From: DASZBX01 sp035943635
GTDB taxonomy: Bacteria > Actinomycetota > Actinomycetes > Streptomycetales > Catenulisporaceae
Direction of reading: 5' to 3'
Assembly: GCA_035943635.1 (NCBI GenBank)
Contig: DASZBX010000007.1
Coordinates: forward strand, 62,001 to 126,000
Length of the DNA: 64,000 bases
This document shows, one piece after another, positions 56,256 through 64,000 of this stretch. The position numbers and the translations under genes were made by a program. The number at the start of each line of letters is the position of its first letter. The stretch's first letter is position 1. The notes under the pieces were generated by a model. That model saw only the letters and a program-made list of their open reading frames with translations, searched no databases and was not told the origin of the DNA.

Positions 56256-57662
56256 ATGACCGAAACGCCGTACGACTCCGCCAGCTCCACGCCGGACCCC
56301 GAGGAGCGCCGGATCTTCCCGCCGGCCCCCGCGGCGGACCCGGCGGCCGGGGACCAGGGCGCGGCGCCGGCCGGGGACCCGGGCCACCCGGCCCCGGCGC
56401 ACCGGCGCCCGCTGTGGACCGCGCCGGCCCGGCACCACGGCGCGCCGGGCTCGACCGCCGGCTGGGGCGGCCTGGAGCAGAACCGGCCGGTGCACCCGGC
56501 CCACGCCGCGCCGGGCCCGGATCTGGCCGGGGCCGGCGGGCCGGCGGGGTTCCCCGGTCCTGCGGCGGCGCCGGGCGCTCCGGGGCAACCCGGGCAGCCG
56601 GGCCAGTCCGGTCAGTCCGGCCAGTTCGGTCAGGCGACCCGGCCGGTCCAGCCGGGACTGCCCAGTCCCTCGGCGTTCGGCCAGGCCCAGTCGGCCTTCG
56701 ACGGCTACCCGCCGCATGGCGGTTACCCGACCCCCGGGCCGCTGCCCGGCGAGCCCGGCGCGGGGCCCGTCGGCGGCCGGGCGAAGCGCAGGGTCAGCGT
56801 CGGCCTGGCCACTCTGGCCGTGTTCACGCTGGTCGCCGCCGGGGTCGGCGGCGCGGTCGGCGCGTACGTGAGCCGTACCACCGTCTCCGCCTCTTCGGTC
56901 ACCGCGATCACCGGCTCCAACAGCTCCGACACCACCACCTCGGTCGGCGCGGTGGCCAAGAAGCTGCTGCCGAGCGTGGTCCAGGTCAACGAGACGACCA
57001 GCAGCGTGACCGGCGTCGGCTCCGGGATGGTGGTCTCCGCGGACGGGATCGTGCTGACCAACAACCACGTGATCGCCGACTACGCGGCCGAGGGCGGCAC
57101 GCTGACCGTCACGACCTACGACGGCCACACCTACCCGGCCAAGGTGATCGGCTACATCGCCGCCGACGACATCGCCGTGGTCCAGGCCCAGAACGTCTCC
57201 GGCTGGACTCCGGTCTCCTTCGCCGACTCCGGCCAGGTCCAGGTCGGTGACGCCGTGGTCGCGATCGGCTCCCCGGACAACCTGCAGAACACGGTGACCA
57301 GCGGGATAGTGTCCGCGCTGAACCGGCAGGTGTCGGTCTCCGAGTCGACCAACAACGGCGGCGGCTTCCCCGGCTTCGGCTGGAACGGGCTGAGCCGGTC
57401 GACCACCGTGACCTACGACGCCATCCAGACCGACGCCTCGATCAACCCGGGCAACTCCGGCGGCCCACTGTCGAACCTGCAGGGCCAGGTGATCGGGATG
57501 GACTCGGCGATCTATTCCAGCAGCACGAGCAGCACCTCCGCCTCGGCCGGCTCGGTCGGCCTCGGCTTCGCGATCCCTTCGGACCAGCTCCAGAAGGACA
57601 TCAAGAAGATCGAGGCCGGCGGCGGGGACAGCAGCTCGGCCAACAACTCCGCCGGTGGCTGA
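56256..57662 (+). CDS. HtrA-like membrane-anchored serine protease without PDZ
   Basis: 468 aa from ATG 56256 with an AACGGGGGGAT ribosome region. Residues 1-175 are cytoplasmic, Pro/Gly/Gln-rich with GQPGQPGQSGQSGQFGQ repeats; one membrane helix follows (ATLAVFTLVAAGVGGAVGAY). The extracellular protease domain has His in LTNNHVIADY, Asp in AADDIAVV and Ser in NPGNSGGPLSN. DegP/HtrA proteins normally end in PDZ; here the chain stops about 35 residues after the domain in a Gly/Ser tail, so target recognition must differ. Divergent from the hopanoid cluster. Confidence 0.92.
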   Translation: MTETPYDSASSTPDPEERRIFPPAPAADPAAGDQGAAPAGDPGHPAPAHRRPLWTAPARHHGAPGSTAGWGGLEQNRPVHPAHAAPGPDLAGAGGPAGFPGPAAAPGAPGQPGQPGQSGQSGQFGQATRPVQPGLPSPSAFGQAQSAFDGYPPHGGYPTPGPLPGEPGAGPVGGRAKRRVSVGLATLAVFTLVAAGVGGAVGAYVSRTTVSASSVTAITGSNSSDTTTSVGAVAKKLLPSVVQVNETTSSVTGVGSGMVVSADGIVLTNNHVIADYAAEGGTLTVTTYDGHTYPAKVIGYIAADDIAVVQAQNVSGWTPVSFADSGQVQVGDAVVAIGSPDNLQNTVTSGIVSALNRQVSVSESTNNGGGFPGFGWNGLSRSTTVTYDAIQTDASINPGNSGGPLSNLQGQVIGMDSAIYSSSTSSTSASAGSVGLGFAIPSDQLQKDIKKIEAGGGDSSSANNSAGG

Positions 57663-57851
57663 ACGGTTCGGCAGCTGGCGAGCTGACCGGCCGAACGGCC
57701 CACGGCGGTGCGGAGAGGAATGAGTGGAGTGGAGCGTGGCGAGATGCGGAAGGCGGTGAGGTGCAGCTGGTGATCAGGGATGTGTGTGGTGTGGCTGTGC
57801 AGTGTGTGGCTGCAGTGCGGTAGTACCGGCGGCGTGGTGTGGCGCCGCGAG

Positions 57852-57902
57852 ACACGGTGCGGTTCGGCCGGGGAGATGGGCCCCGACCGGACCGCACCGT
57901 GT
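57852..57902 (+). terminator. Long hairpin downstream of the HtrA-like gene
   Basis: ACACGGTGCGGTTCGGCCGG plus GG pairs with its downstream complement at 20 of 22 positions around a 7-base loop, 190 bp after the HtrA stop. The rest of the 433-bp spacer 57663-58095 shows no gene; GAGGAG at 58082 serves the next one. Confidence 0.65.
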
Positions 57903-58095
57903 CTTTGCCGTTTCCCGCCGGCCGCCGCGTGTCGCCGACCCCTCCGCGGCAGAGTCGTGCCATACCCGGCATGATGGTTTTCGGTAAGGCCGGAGACACC
58001 CCTCCGCCACCGCCTGGACCCGGCGCCGACGCCCGAAGGCCCACAAGGCCGTGCGCCCGACGCCGACCACCGCACCGCACCGAGGAGTGGTCAGA

Positions 58096-59247
58096 TTGGA
58101 CGCCGCCCGCCGTACCCTGCTGCCGACCGAAGAGGCCGCGGACCTGCTCGACCTGGTCGGGGAACTCGGCCGCAAGGAGCTGGACCCGCTGGTCGCCGAG
58201 GACGAGCAGGCCCACCGTTTCCCGCGCGAGGTGTTCCGCACGCTCGGCCGGGCCGGGCTGCTCGGCCTGCCCTACCCCGAGGAGTACGGCGGCTCCGACC
58301 AGCCCTACGAGGTCTACCTCCAGGTGATCGAGGAGCTGGCCCGGCACTGGCTGGCGATAGCGGTCGGGGTCAGCGTGCACACGCTCTCCTGCCACGGCCT
58401 GGTCAACTACGGCACCGCGGAGCAGAAGGAGCGGTGGCTGCCGGACTTGCTCGGCGGGGAACTGCTCGGCGCGTACTGCCTGTCCGAACCCGCGCACGGC
58501 TCGGACGCGGCGAACCTGGACACCCGCGCGGCCGCCGACGGCGAGGACTACCTGATCGACGGCACCAAGGCCTGGATCACCCACGGCGGCGAAGCCGACT
58601 TCTACACCGTGCTGGCCCGCACCGGCGGCCCGGGCCCGAAGGGGATCAGCGCGTTCCTGGTCGAGGGCAAGGCCGAGGGCCTGACCGCCGCCCCGCCCGA
58701 ACGCAAGCTCGGCATGCGCGCCTCGGCCACCGCCCAACTGCACTTCGACCAGGTCCGGGTGCCCGCCGCCCGCCGGCTCGGCGCCGAGGGCGCCGGCTTC
58801 GACCTGGCCATGCACGCCCTGGACGCCGGCCGGCTGGGCATCGCGGCCTGCGGGGTCGGCCTGGCCCAGGCCGCCCTGGACGCGGCGGTCGAGTACGCCC
58901 GGACCCGCGAGCAGTTCGGCAAGCCGATCATCGAGCACGACGGCGTCGGTTTCATGCTGGCCGACATGGCCACCCGGATCGAGATGGGCCGGGCCGGGTA
59001 TCTCGCGGCGGCGCGGCTGCGCGACCACGGGCTGCCGTACTCGCGCCAGGCCGCCGCGGCCAAACTGTTCTGTACGGACTCTGCGATGGCGGTCGCCGTG
59101 GACGCGGTGCAGGTGCTCGGCGGGTACGGATACACCTCGGACTTCCCGGTGGAGCGCTTCATGCGCGAGGCCAAGGTGCTGCAGATCGTGGAGGGCACCA
59201 ACCAGATCCAGCGCCGGGTGATCGCCCGGCACCTGGCCAGGGGCTGA
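58096..59247 (+). CDS. Acyl-CoA dehydrogenase
   Basis: 383 aa from TTG 58096, 8 bases after GAGGAG. Family signatures: GAYCLSEPAHGSDAANLDTR, WITHGGEADFYTVLART, GVGLAQAALDAAVEYARTRE and the C-terminal VQVLGGYGYTSDFPVERFMR followed by VEGTNQIQRRVIARHL. The catalytic Glu of short-chain enzymes lies in the VEGT block. It oxidises acyl-CoA at C2-C3 with FAD and passes electrons to ETF. Chain-length preference is not readable. Monocistronic by position. Confidence 0.94.
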   Translation: MDAARRTLLPTEEAADLLDLVGELGRKELDPLVAEDEQAHRFPREVFRTLGRAGLLGLPYPEEYGGSDQPYEVYLQVIEELARHWLAIAVGVSVHTLSCHGLVNYGTAEQKERWLPDLLGGELLGAYCLSEPAHGSDAANLDTRAAADGEDYLIDGTKAWITHGGEADFYTVLARTGGPGPKGISAFLVEGKAEGLTAAPPERKLGMRASATAQLHFDQVRVPAARRLGAEGAGFDLAMHALDAGRLGIAACGVGLAQAALDAAVEYARTREQFGKPIIEHDGVGFMLADMATRIEMGRAGYLAAARLRDHGLPYSRQAAAAKLFCTDSAMAVAVDAVQVLGGYGYTSDFPVERFMREAKVLQIVEGTNQIQRRVIARHLARG

Positions 59248-59701
59248 CGCATACGGACCCTGCTTCCCGGCGGCTTCCGGCGTAATTGCCGGTGGCCCGG
59301 CCGGGGAGCAGACCTCTGATGCCACGTGCGTCCCACCGGTGCCGGCCACCCGGACCGGCCGGAAATCACCCCGACATCATTTCGTTCTCCGCCGGCCGGG
59401 CCCGCGAGGCCGGTGAGCAGCCACAAGGGAGTGGCCCGGAATCGGCCGGGCCGGCCCAAACTTCCGGGCAACCCCTGTTCGGAGTGCACGGACGCGCTGA
59501 CGGGCGCAGGTGCGCAGACCGACGCGCGCAAAAAGGTAAGATCACTCGACTGCGCCGGCCGGCGAAATTAGGTCGCGCCGACTGCTGTCAGGCGGCGCCG
59601 GCGGGGTAGGTTCATAGGAGCTCGAACAAATCCGGACCCGGGCTGGCGCGTCATGGACCGACGTCACATGACCGCAACGACGCGGTGGGAGGGTGGACGG
59701 T
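59248..59701. other. Gene-free interval before DUF475 gene
   Basis: About 450 bp, no supported gene. Ribosome site GGGAGG near 59687-59692 belongs to the next gene. Confidence 0.4.
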
Positions 59702-60862
59702 ATGGCGAATCGTTCCAGCGGGCTCCGGCTTTTCGGGGTGGCGCACACCATCGCGGTGGCCTGTCTCGTGGCGGCCTACCTGCTCAACGGCTTCCAGGGT
59801 CTGACCGTGGCCCTGCTGCTGGGCATCCTGGAGATCGCAGTGTCCTTCGACAACGCGATTGTCAACGCGACCGTGCTGGCGCGGATGGGGGCGTTCTGGC
59901 AACAGCTGTTCCTGACCGTCGGGGTGCTGATCGCCGCGGTCGGCATGCGGCTGCTGGCCCCGCTCGCGGTGGTGTCCATCGGCGCGCACATGGACCCGGT
60001 CAGCGCCGTCCGGCTGGCCTATTCGAACCCCGACCAGTACCACCACCTGCTGTTGGCCGCCCAGCCCGGCATCGCGGCCTTCGGCGGCGCGTTCCTGCTG
60101 ATGATCTTCCTCCAGTTCGCCACCGAGGAGCACGAGACCGAGTGGATCGCGGTGATCGAGCGTCCGCTGCGCCGGATCTCCGAGTTCGTCCCCTCCCTCG
60201 GCCCGGTGGTCATCATCGCGGTCGCGGTCGCCGCGGCCAGCTCCGTGCGCTCCCCGATGCGCCTGTCCGTGATGATCGGCGCGTCCATCGGCCTGGGCAC
60301 CTACCTGCTGATCAACGGCCTGAGTGAGAAGATCGCGGACCAGGCCGACGCGGACGGCTCCAGCAAACCGCGGGCCACCGTGACCGGCCGCGGCGCGTTC
60401 TTCCTGTTCTGCTACCTGGAACTGCTCGACGCCACCTTCTCCTTCGACTCGGTGATGGGCGCCTTCTCGGTCACGCTGGACATCGCGATGATCACTCTGG
60501 GTCTGGCGATCGGTGCCGCGTATATCCGCTGTCTGACGGTGTTCGTCGTGCGCCGCGGCACTCTGGACGAGTACCGCTACCTGGAGCACGGCGCGTACTA
60601 CGCGATCGGCGCCCTGGCCACCCTGTTGTTCGTCGAGGTCTGGCACGACGTGCCCGACGTGCTGACGGCCTCGATCGGCGCCCTGATCATCGTGGCTGCG
60701 GTGGTCGCCTCGGTCATGGCCCGGCACAGGCACGATCGGCAGGAGGACCTGGAGCGGACGGATGCCGCGGTCACCCCGATCCACAAGGGTTCCAGTGTCG
60801 CGGCGCTGCAGAGCGACCTGCCCGGGCAGGGCCCGTCCCGCAACGAGTCCCTGTCCGCCTGA
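59702..60862 (+). CDS. DUF475/TerC-related integral membrane protein
   Basis: 386 aa from ATG 59702. Seven to nine membrane helices; the TerC-like acidic motifs LEIAVSFDNAIVNATVLA near residue 45 and LELLDATFSFDSVMGAFSVT near 240 place conserved Glu/Asp/Asn residues in two symmetric helices. DUF475 proteins occur with tellurite-resistance (ter) genes and are thought to move or bind metal ions such as Mn2+ or Ca2+. No ter genes are adjacent here. The last 50 residues are a cytoplasmic His/Arg/Asp-rich tail. Confidence 0.9.
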   Translation: MANRSSGLRLFGVAHTIAVACLVAAYLLNGFQGLTVALLLGILEIAVSFDNAIVNATVLARMGAFWQQLFLTVGVLIAAVGMRLLAPLAVVSIGAHMDPVSAVRLAYSNPDQYHHLLLAAQPGIAAFGGAFLLMIFLQFATEEHETEWIAVIERPLRRISEFVPSLGPVVIIAVAVAAASSVRSPMRLSVMIGASIGLGTYLLINGLSEKIADQADADGSSKPRATVTGRGAFFLFCYLELLDATFSFDSVMGAFSVTLDIAMITLGLAIGAAYIRCLTVFVVRRGTLDEYRYLEHGAYYAIGALATLLFVEVWHDVPDVLTASIGALIIVAAVVASVMARHRHDRQEDLERTDAAVTPIHKGSSVAALQSDLPGQGPSRNESLSA

Positions 60863-60868
60863 GCTGCG

Positions 60869-61156
60869 CTACAGCTCGATCACGGTCCGGATCGCCTCGC
60901 CCGAGCGCAGCAGGTCCAGCGCCTCGTCGATCCGTTCCAGCGGCAGCCGGGCCGTCACCATCGAGGCCGGGTCGAGCTTCCCGGACCGCCACAACCGGAT
61001 CAGCCGGGCGTATTCGAGCCGCACGTCCCCGCCGCCGTACATGGTCGGCAGGATCTGCTTGCTGTCGTAGAAGAGTTCGCCCATGCTGAACTCGACCTTG
61101 TCCTCGCGGCTGCCCGCGCCGACCACGACCACCCGCCCGCCGCGCCGGGTCAGGTC
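60869..61156 (-). pseudogene. C-terminal piece of a zinc alcohol dehydrogenase
   Basis: About 95 residues: TRRGGRVVVVGAGSREDKVE, MGELFYDSKQILPTMYGGGD, LPLERIDEALDLLRSGEAIR. This is the end of a medium-chain dehydrogenase. The catalytic domain and the start of the cofactor fold are missing; sequence before it belongs to an N-terminal piece of a similar enzyme in another frame. A broken gene. Confidence 0.72.
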
Positions 61157-61270
61157 TTGTTCGGCAGCACGCCGCTCATGGCCGACAGGTCCGAATGGCA
61201 CACGCCGCTGGCCTTGAGCTGCACCCGCACGTCGTTCGGGCCGACCGCGCGGACCGCGGCGTTCTGCTGT
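61150..61270 (-). pseudogene. N-terminal piece of a zinc alcohol dehydrogenase
   Basis: AAVRAVGPNDVRVQLKASGV then CHSDLSAMSG is the zinc-ligand start of a medium-chain alcohol dehydrogenase (Cys of GVCHSDL). It stops after about 35 residues at TGA and runs into the C-terminal piece in a different frame. Roughly 230 residues of the enzyme are absent between them, an internal deletion. Confidence 0.68.
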
Positions 61271-61442
61271 CGAACCGCGCCACGTGGAATCCCCGTTCCG
61301 CCAGCGCCGCACAGAACCCGTCCGGCCACCACTGCATCGGCGAGTCCAACCCCATCACCAGCAACAACGGTCGCCCGCCGGTCGCTCCGAAGGTCTCGAA
61401 AGCGATCTGCACCGTCCCGTTGCGCGCCGTGCGTATTGCCAT
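61265..61442 (-). pseudogene. N-terminal piece of an alpha/beta hydrolase
   Basis: MAIRTARNGTVQIAFETFGA, RPLLLVMGLDSPMQWWPDGF and RGFHVARFDSR from ATG 61440-61442 are the opening of an alpha/beta hydrolase of about 280 aa (oxyanion strand and first helix). After RFD the frame meets the dehydrogenase fragment, so the nucleophile and the rest are gone. Broken gene; any product would be a short hybrid. Confidence 0.7.
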
Positions 61443-61548
61443 GACTGTCTTCTCCGTACCTCGATCCGCCGCACCTCCGAGTCGTCTCATATCCGGTATC
61501 AGCCGAAAAACACTGGCACGAAAAGGTGACGTCGCTCCTATGACGCAG

Positions 61549-62547
61549 CTATACCGAGGCGGTCGCGTCTGCCGGGGCGGTGGTTTCGAGGGGTTTGACC
61601 TCTACTGCGCGGCGCAGCTGCTCCAACCGGTAGGGCAGCGGCTGCCAGCCGGGGGAACCGGCCAACTCGACGTTCAGCTCGACCACCGTACGGGTGTACG
61701 CGCGCTGCAGGCCCCGGGGGCGCAGCGGCATACCGGCCGGCCGGCGGATCGAGTGGCCGTCGGCGGCGGGCAGGCCCGCATGGTTGCCCGCGACCGACAC
61801 CCACAGTTCGCGCACGTTGATCGACAGCGGCGTCGTGATCTCGTCCCGGACCTCCAGCCAGTGCCGGACCGCGCGCACCGTGCCCGGGCTTATCGGGATG
61901 GTCTCGACCACCGGATCGGCCAGGGCCTTGGTCTGCGGGCGGCGGGCCACCCGGATGGTCGGGGGAGTGGACTCCAGGTCCAGGTCCGGCAACCGCAGCG
62001 CGCACAGCTCGCCCACCCGCGCGCCGGTGTCCAGCACCACGCCGACGATCGCCAGCAGCCGCACCTGGCCCTGGGCCGCCGTCGGCCGCTCGGCCCGGCG
62101 GGCCAGGTAGTCGCGCAGCTGGCTGCGGGTCGGCCCGTCCACCACCTCGCGCGGCGCCTGGATCGGGGTCTTCTTGGTCAGGAACAGCGGCAGCGCCAGC
62201 TCGCGGCAGATCAGCCGCAGGCAGTCCTCCCGGATCCGCATGGACGAGCCGCTGGACGTGCCGTCGCCCCGGTTGGTCGGCCGCAGCCGCAGCTCGCCGA
62301 GCCGGCCGAGCTCCAGGTAGGACGTGACGGCCTGCGCCGAGAGCAGGTCGGCCGCGTGGTCCACCGGCCCGCCGGGGGCGAAGTCCGGGTGCGCGCTGGC
62401 GATCCGCAGCTCCTTGGCCACCCACCGCAGCTGCCGGGCCCGGGCCGCACTGGTCTCCTCCAGCAGGCACAGGCGCTCCACCGCCCGCTCGACCTCGGCC
62501 ACCGCGGCCTGCGCGACCCGGCTGCCATCGCTCTGACTCTCTGTCAC
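61549..62547 (-). CDS. Tyrosine-recombinase-like protein, catalytically degenerate
   Basis: 332 aa from GTG 62545-62547, with no clear ribosome site. A helical N-terminal domain (about 1-155) leads to LLAIVGVVLDTGARVGELCA, the first catalytic-arginine box of phage integrases (Arg177), followed by LRLPDLDLE as in XerC/D. The later HxxR and final Tyr boxes are not recognisable; the best candidate, RPRGLQRAYTRTV, lacks the His. So fold and origin are integrase-like but strand exchange is doubtful. It lies beside a mosaic of truncated genes and a TPR gene. Alternatively it belongs to an actinobacterial integrase-fold family with another role. Confidence 0.7.
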   Translation of the reverse strand: MTESQSDGSRVAQAAVAEVERAVERLCLLEETSAARARQLRWVAKELRIASAHPDFAPGGPVDHAADLLSAQAVTSYLELGRLGELRLRPTNRGDGTSSGSSMRIREDCLRLICRELALPLFLTKKTPIQAPREVVDGPTRSQLRDYLARRAERPTAAQGQVRLLAIVGVVLDTGARVGELCALRLPDLDLESTPPTIRVARRPQTKALADPVVETIPISPGTVRAVRHWLEVRDEITTPLSINVRELWVSVAGNHAGLPAADGHSIRRPAGMPLRPRGLQRAYTRTVVELNVELAGSPGWQPLPYRLEQLRRAVEVKPLETTAPADATASV

Positions 62548-62605
62548 AAGCAGCCAGCCTAACGGGTGGGTCCGTCACAAAGCCGGGTTGAGGGGGATAT
62601 CGGCG

Positions 62606-64000
62606 TCAGTCGGACGTGGCGTCGTCGGCCGGGCCGTCCGCGGAACCCGGGCCGTCGCCGTCGCCGTCCTCGTTCTGCGTGCGGCCCTGGTACTCGAGCA
62701 TCTGGGCCAGTTGCTGCCGGGTGTTCTCGACCTCGGCGGCGAGCTGGGGGTGGGGGCGGGCGGCCTGGGTGGTGAGTTGTTCGGCCAGGGCGGCGCGCAT
62801 GGCGGCGATGGCGGCGGGCCAGTCCGGCTCGGCGTCGTCCTCCTCGGCGTCGATCCAGGCCAGCAGCCAGGCCGCGGAGCGCAGGCAGCGGGCCCGGGGG
62901 ACCGGTTCGCCCAGGGTGCGCCACAGTGCGGCGGCCCGGCGGAAGGCGGGCAGGGCGGCCGCGGGCTGGTCGGCGCGCTCCAGGGCCTGGGCGGCGGTCC
63001 AGGCCAGCCGGGCGTGCGCGAGCTGGTTGGCCGGGTCGTCCTGGACCAGGCGGGCGGCGGCCAGCAGCTGTTCGGCCGCGTGCCGGTGTTCGCCGAGCTC
63101 GGTCAGGCAGGTGGCGAACTGCTCGCGGGTCTGCGCGATGCCGATCGCCTCGTACGGCACGGCCACCCGCGGCATGAACTCCTCGAACAGTGCGGCGGCC
63201 TCGCCGAACTGCTTGAGCGCCATGTACGCGCGGGCCGCGGTGAAGCGGTTGTGCAGGGTGTCCGGCTCGCTGATCGCCTCCCAGGCGCCGGCCGCGCGCA
63301 GGGCCGCGTCGACGAGGTCCGCGTCCCGGCCCTCCTGCCGGATCAGCGCCTCGACCACGAGTGAGTTCAGCTGGGCGTGCAGCTCCGGCGGGACCAGGTC
63401 CGCGGCGTAGTCGAGCGCTGATTGGGCGTGCTCGTGGGCGAGCGCGGGGCGGCCCTGGCGCAGGTCGAGCTGGCCGAGCAGGCCGAGCGCCTCGGCGGCG
63501 GCCCACGGGCGCCCGCCGGCCAGGAAGCGCTGGGCGGCCTCGGTCAGCCGGGCGCCGGCCTGGTCGAACCGGTCCGCGGCGAAGTCGAACTGGGCGAGCA
63601 TCCGGTGGTAGAGCCCTGCCTGGCCGGGGTCGTCCAGGCCGTCGGCGAGTTCGGCTTCGGCGACGAGGAGGGATGTGACGTGCTCGGCCTGCGCGGCAAC
63701 GGTTTCCGACGTGTCCTCGGCCGAGGCGGTGTCTGTGCTCTGCGGATCGCCGTCGGGGTCTCCTTCGGCGATCTCGGTGTACGCGTGGTGGGCCAGCTGG
63801 ACTCGTCGGCTGCGCAGGCTCAGGTACTGGTGCGCGGTGATTTCGCCTTCTGCGTAAGCCGCTTCGACGAGGGCGTCGATCTCGGTGCCCAGTTCCTCGG
63901 CTTCCGCGAGCTCCCCGCTCAGGAACAGGGCGATCGCGACGTCGGCGCGGCTCTTGAGCAGCAGCTCGCGCGGGGCGTTCAGGGCGGCGATCCGGTCGGC
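62606..64000 (-). CDS. TPR-repeat protein (5' end outside window)
   Basis: At least 464 residues, open to the window end; the stop is TGA at 62606-62608. All-helical, with tetratricopeptide-type repeats (AEALGLLGQLDLRQGRPALA, RFTAARAYMALKQFGEAAAL, EQFATCLTELGEHRHAAEQL) and an acidic C-terminal tail (DEDGDGDGPGSADGPADD). A low-complexity Asp/Thr/Glu insert lies near 63700-63760. Similar large TPR proteins in actinobacteria are of unknown function. It sits 58 bp upstream of the recombinase-like gene and could be cotranscribed. Confidence 0.82.
   Translation of the reverse strand, partial: ADRIAALNAPRELLLKSRADVAIALFLSGELAEAEELGTEIDALVEAAYAEGEITAHQYLSLRSRRVQLAHHAYTEIAEGDPDGDPQSTDTASAEDTSETVAAQAEHVTSLLVAEAELADGLDDPGQAGLYHRMLAQFDFAADRFDQAGARLTEAAQRFLAGGRPWAAAEALGLLGQLDLRQGRPALAHEHAQSALDYAADLVPPELHAQLNSLVVEALIRQEGRDADLVDAALRAAGAWEAISEPDTLHNRFTAARAYMALKQFGEAAALFEEFMPRVAVPYEAIGIAQTREQFATCLTELGEHRHAAEQLLAAARLVQDDPANQLAHARLAWTAAQALERADQPAAALPAFRRAAALWRTLGEPVPRARCLRSAAWLLAWIDAEEDDAEPDWPAAIAAMRAALAEQLTTQAARPHPQLAAEVENTRQQLAQMLEYQGRTQNEDGDGDGPGSADGPADDATSD

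Noticed and set aside
1..64000. tRNA, rRNA, CRISPR arrays, restriction-modification or phage structural genes
   Set aside because: None could be recognised anywhere in the window by sequence or by protein motifs.

Overview
This is a high-GC actinobacterial chromosome segment. WhiB, PknG, type VII secretion-like proteins, a SpoIIE/anti-sigma fusion, GTG/TTG starts and purine-rich Shine-Dalgarno sites all fit. The gene mix (hopanoid cluster, two large XRE-TPR regulators, secreted chitinase, AftB-like transferase) suggests a mycelial soil actinomycete of the Streptomyces/Catenulispora type. That placement is inference; there is no rRNA, tRNA or CRISPR array in the window.

Layout. 0-6.2 kb: a putative EccE-like protein, a small membrane protein, a WhiD/WhiB3-type regulator divergent from an XRE-TPR regulator, a 161-bp palindromic MITE-like element and an ESX-like helical protein. 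6.3-10.1 kb: kdpDE without kdpFABC. 10.1-12.5 kb: a damaged zone with a 5'-truncated AhpD-like gene, a tetR remnant, an intact methyltransferase and the tail of an IS5-type transposase. 12.5-17.8 kb: an orphan solute-binding lipoprotein, a divergent Nramp-family transporter and a HAD hydrolase.

17.9-28.2 kb: one long operon, glnX-glnH-coiled-coil protein-pknG-PP2C phosphatase-VWA protein-zinc ribbon/FHA protein, closed by a strong terminator. It reads as an amino-acid-sensing Ser/Thr kinase circuit: GlnH binds ligand outside, GlnX passes the signal through the membrane, PknG phosphorylates, PP2C reverses, FHA reads phosphothreonine. Three of its proteins carry almost the same zinc-ribbon motif.

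28.4-44.6 kb: GNAT acetyltransferase, PAS-GAF-SpoIIE-HATPase regulator, second XRE-TPR regulator, secreted TNT-domain NADase, AftB-like GT-C membrane protein, aminopeptidase P, pterin dehydratase, GH18 chitinase with DasR-like boxes, and a secreted trypsin-like protease.

44.7-56.1 kb (minus strand): a hopanoid cluster. HpnC, HpnD and HpnE make squalene from farnesyl diphosphate supplied by the prenyl synthase; Shc cyclises it; HpnH and HpnG build and trim the adenosyl side chain; HpnO aminates it. HpnG is fused to a complete IspH, so precursor supply and side-chain processing share one polypeptide. 56.2-64 kb: HtrA-like protease, acyl-CoA dehydrogenase, DUF475 membrane protein, a mosaic of three gene fragments in three frames, a degenerate tyrosine recombinase and the 3' part of a TPR protein.
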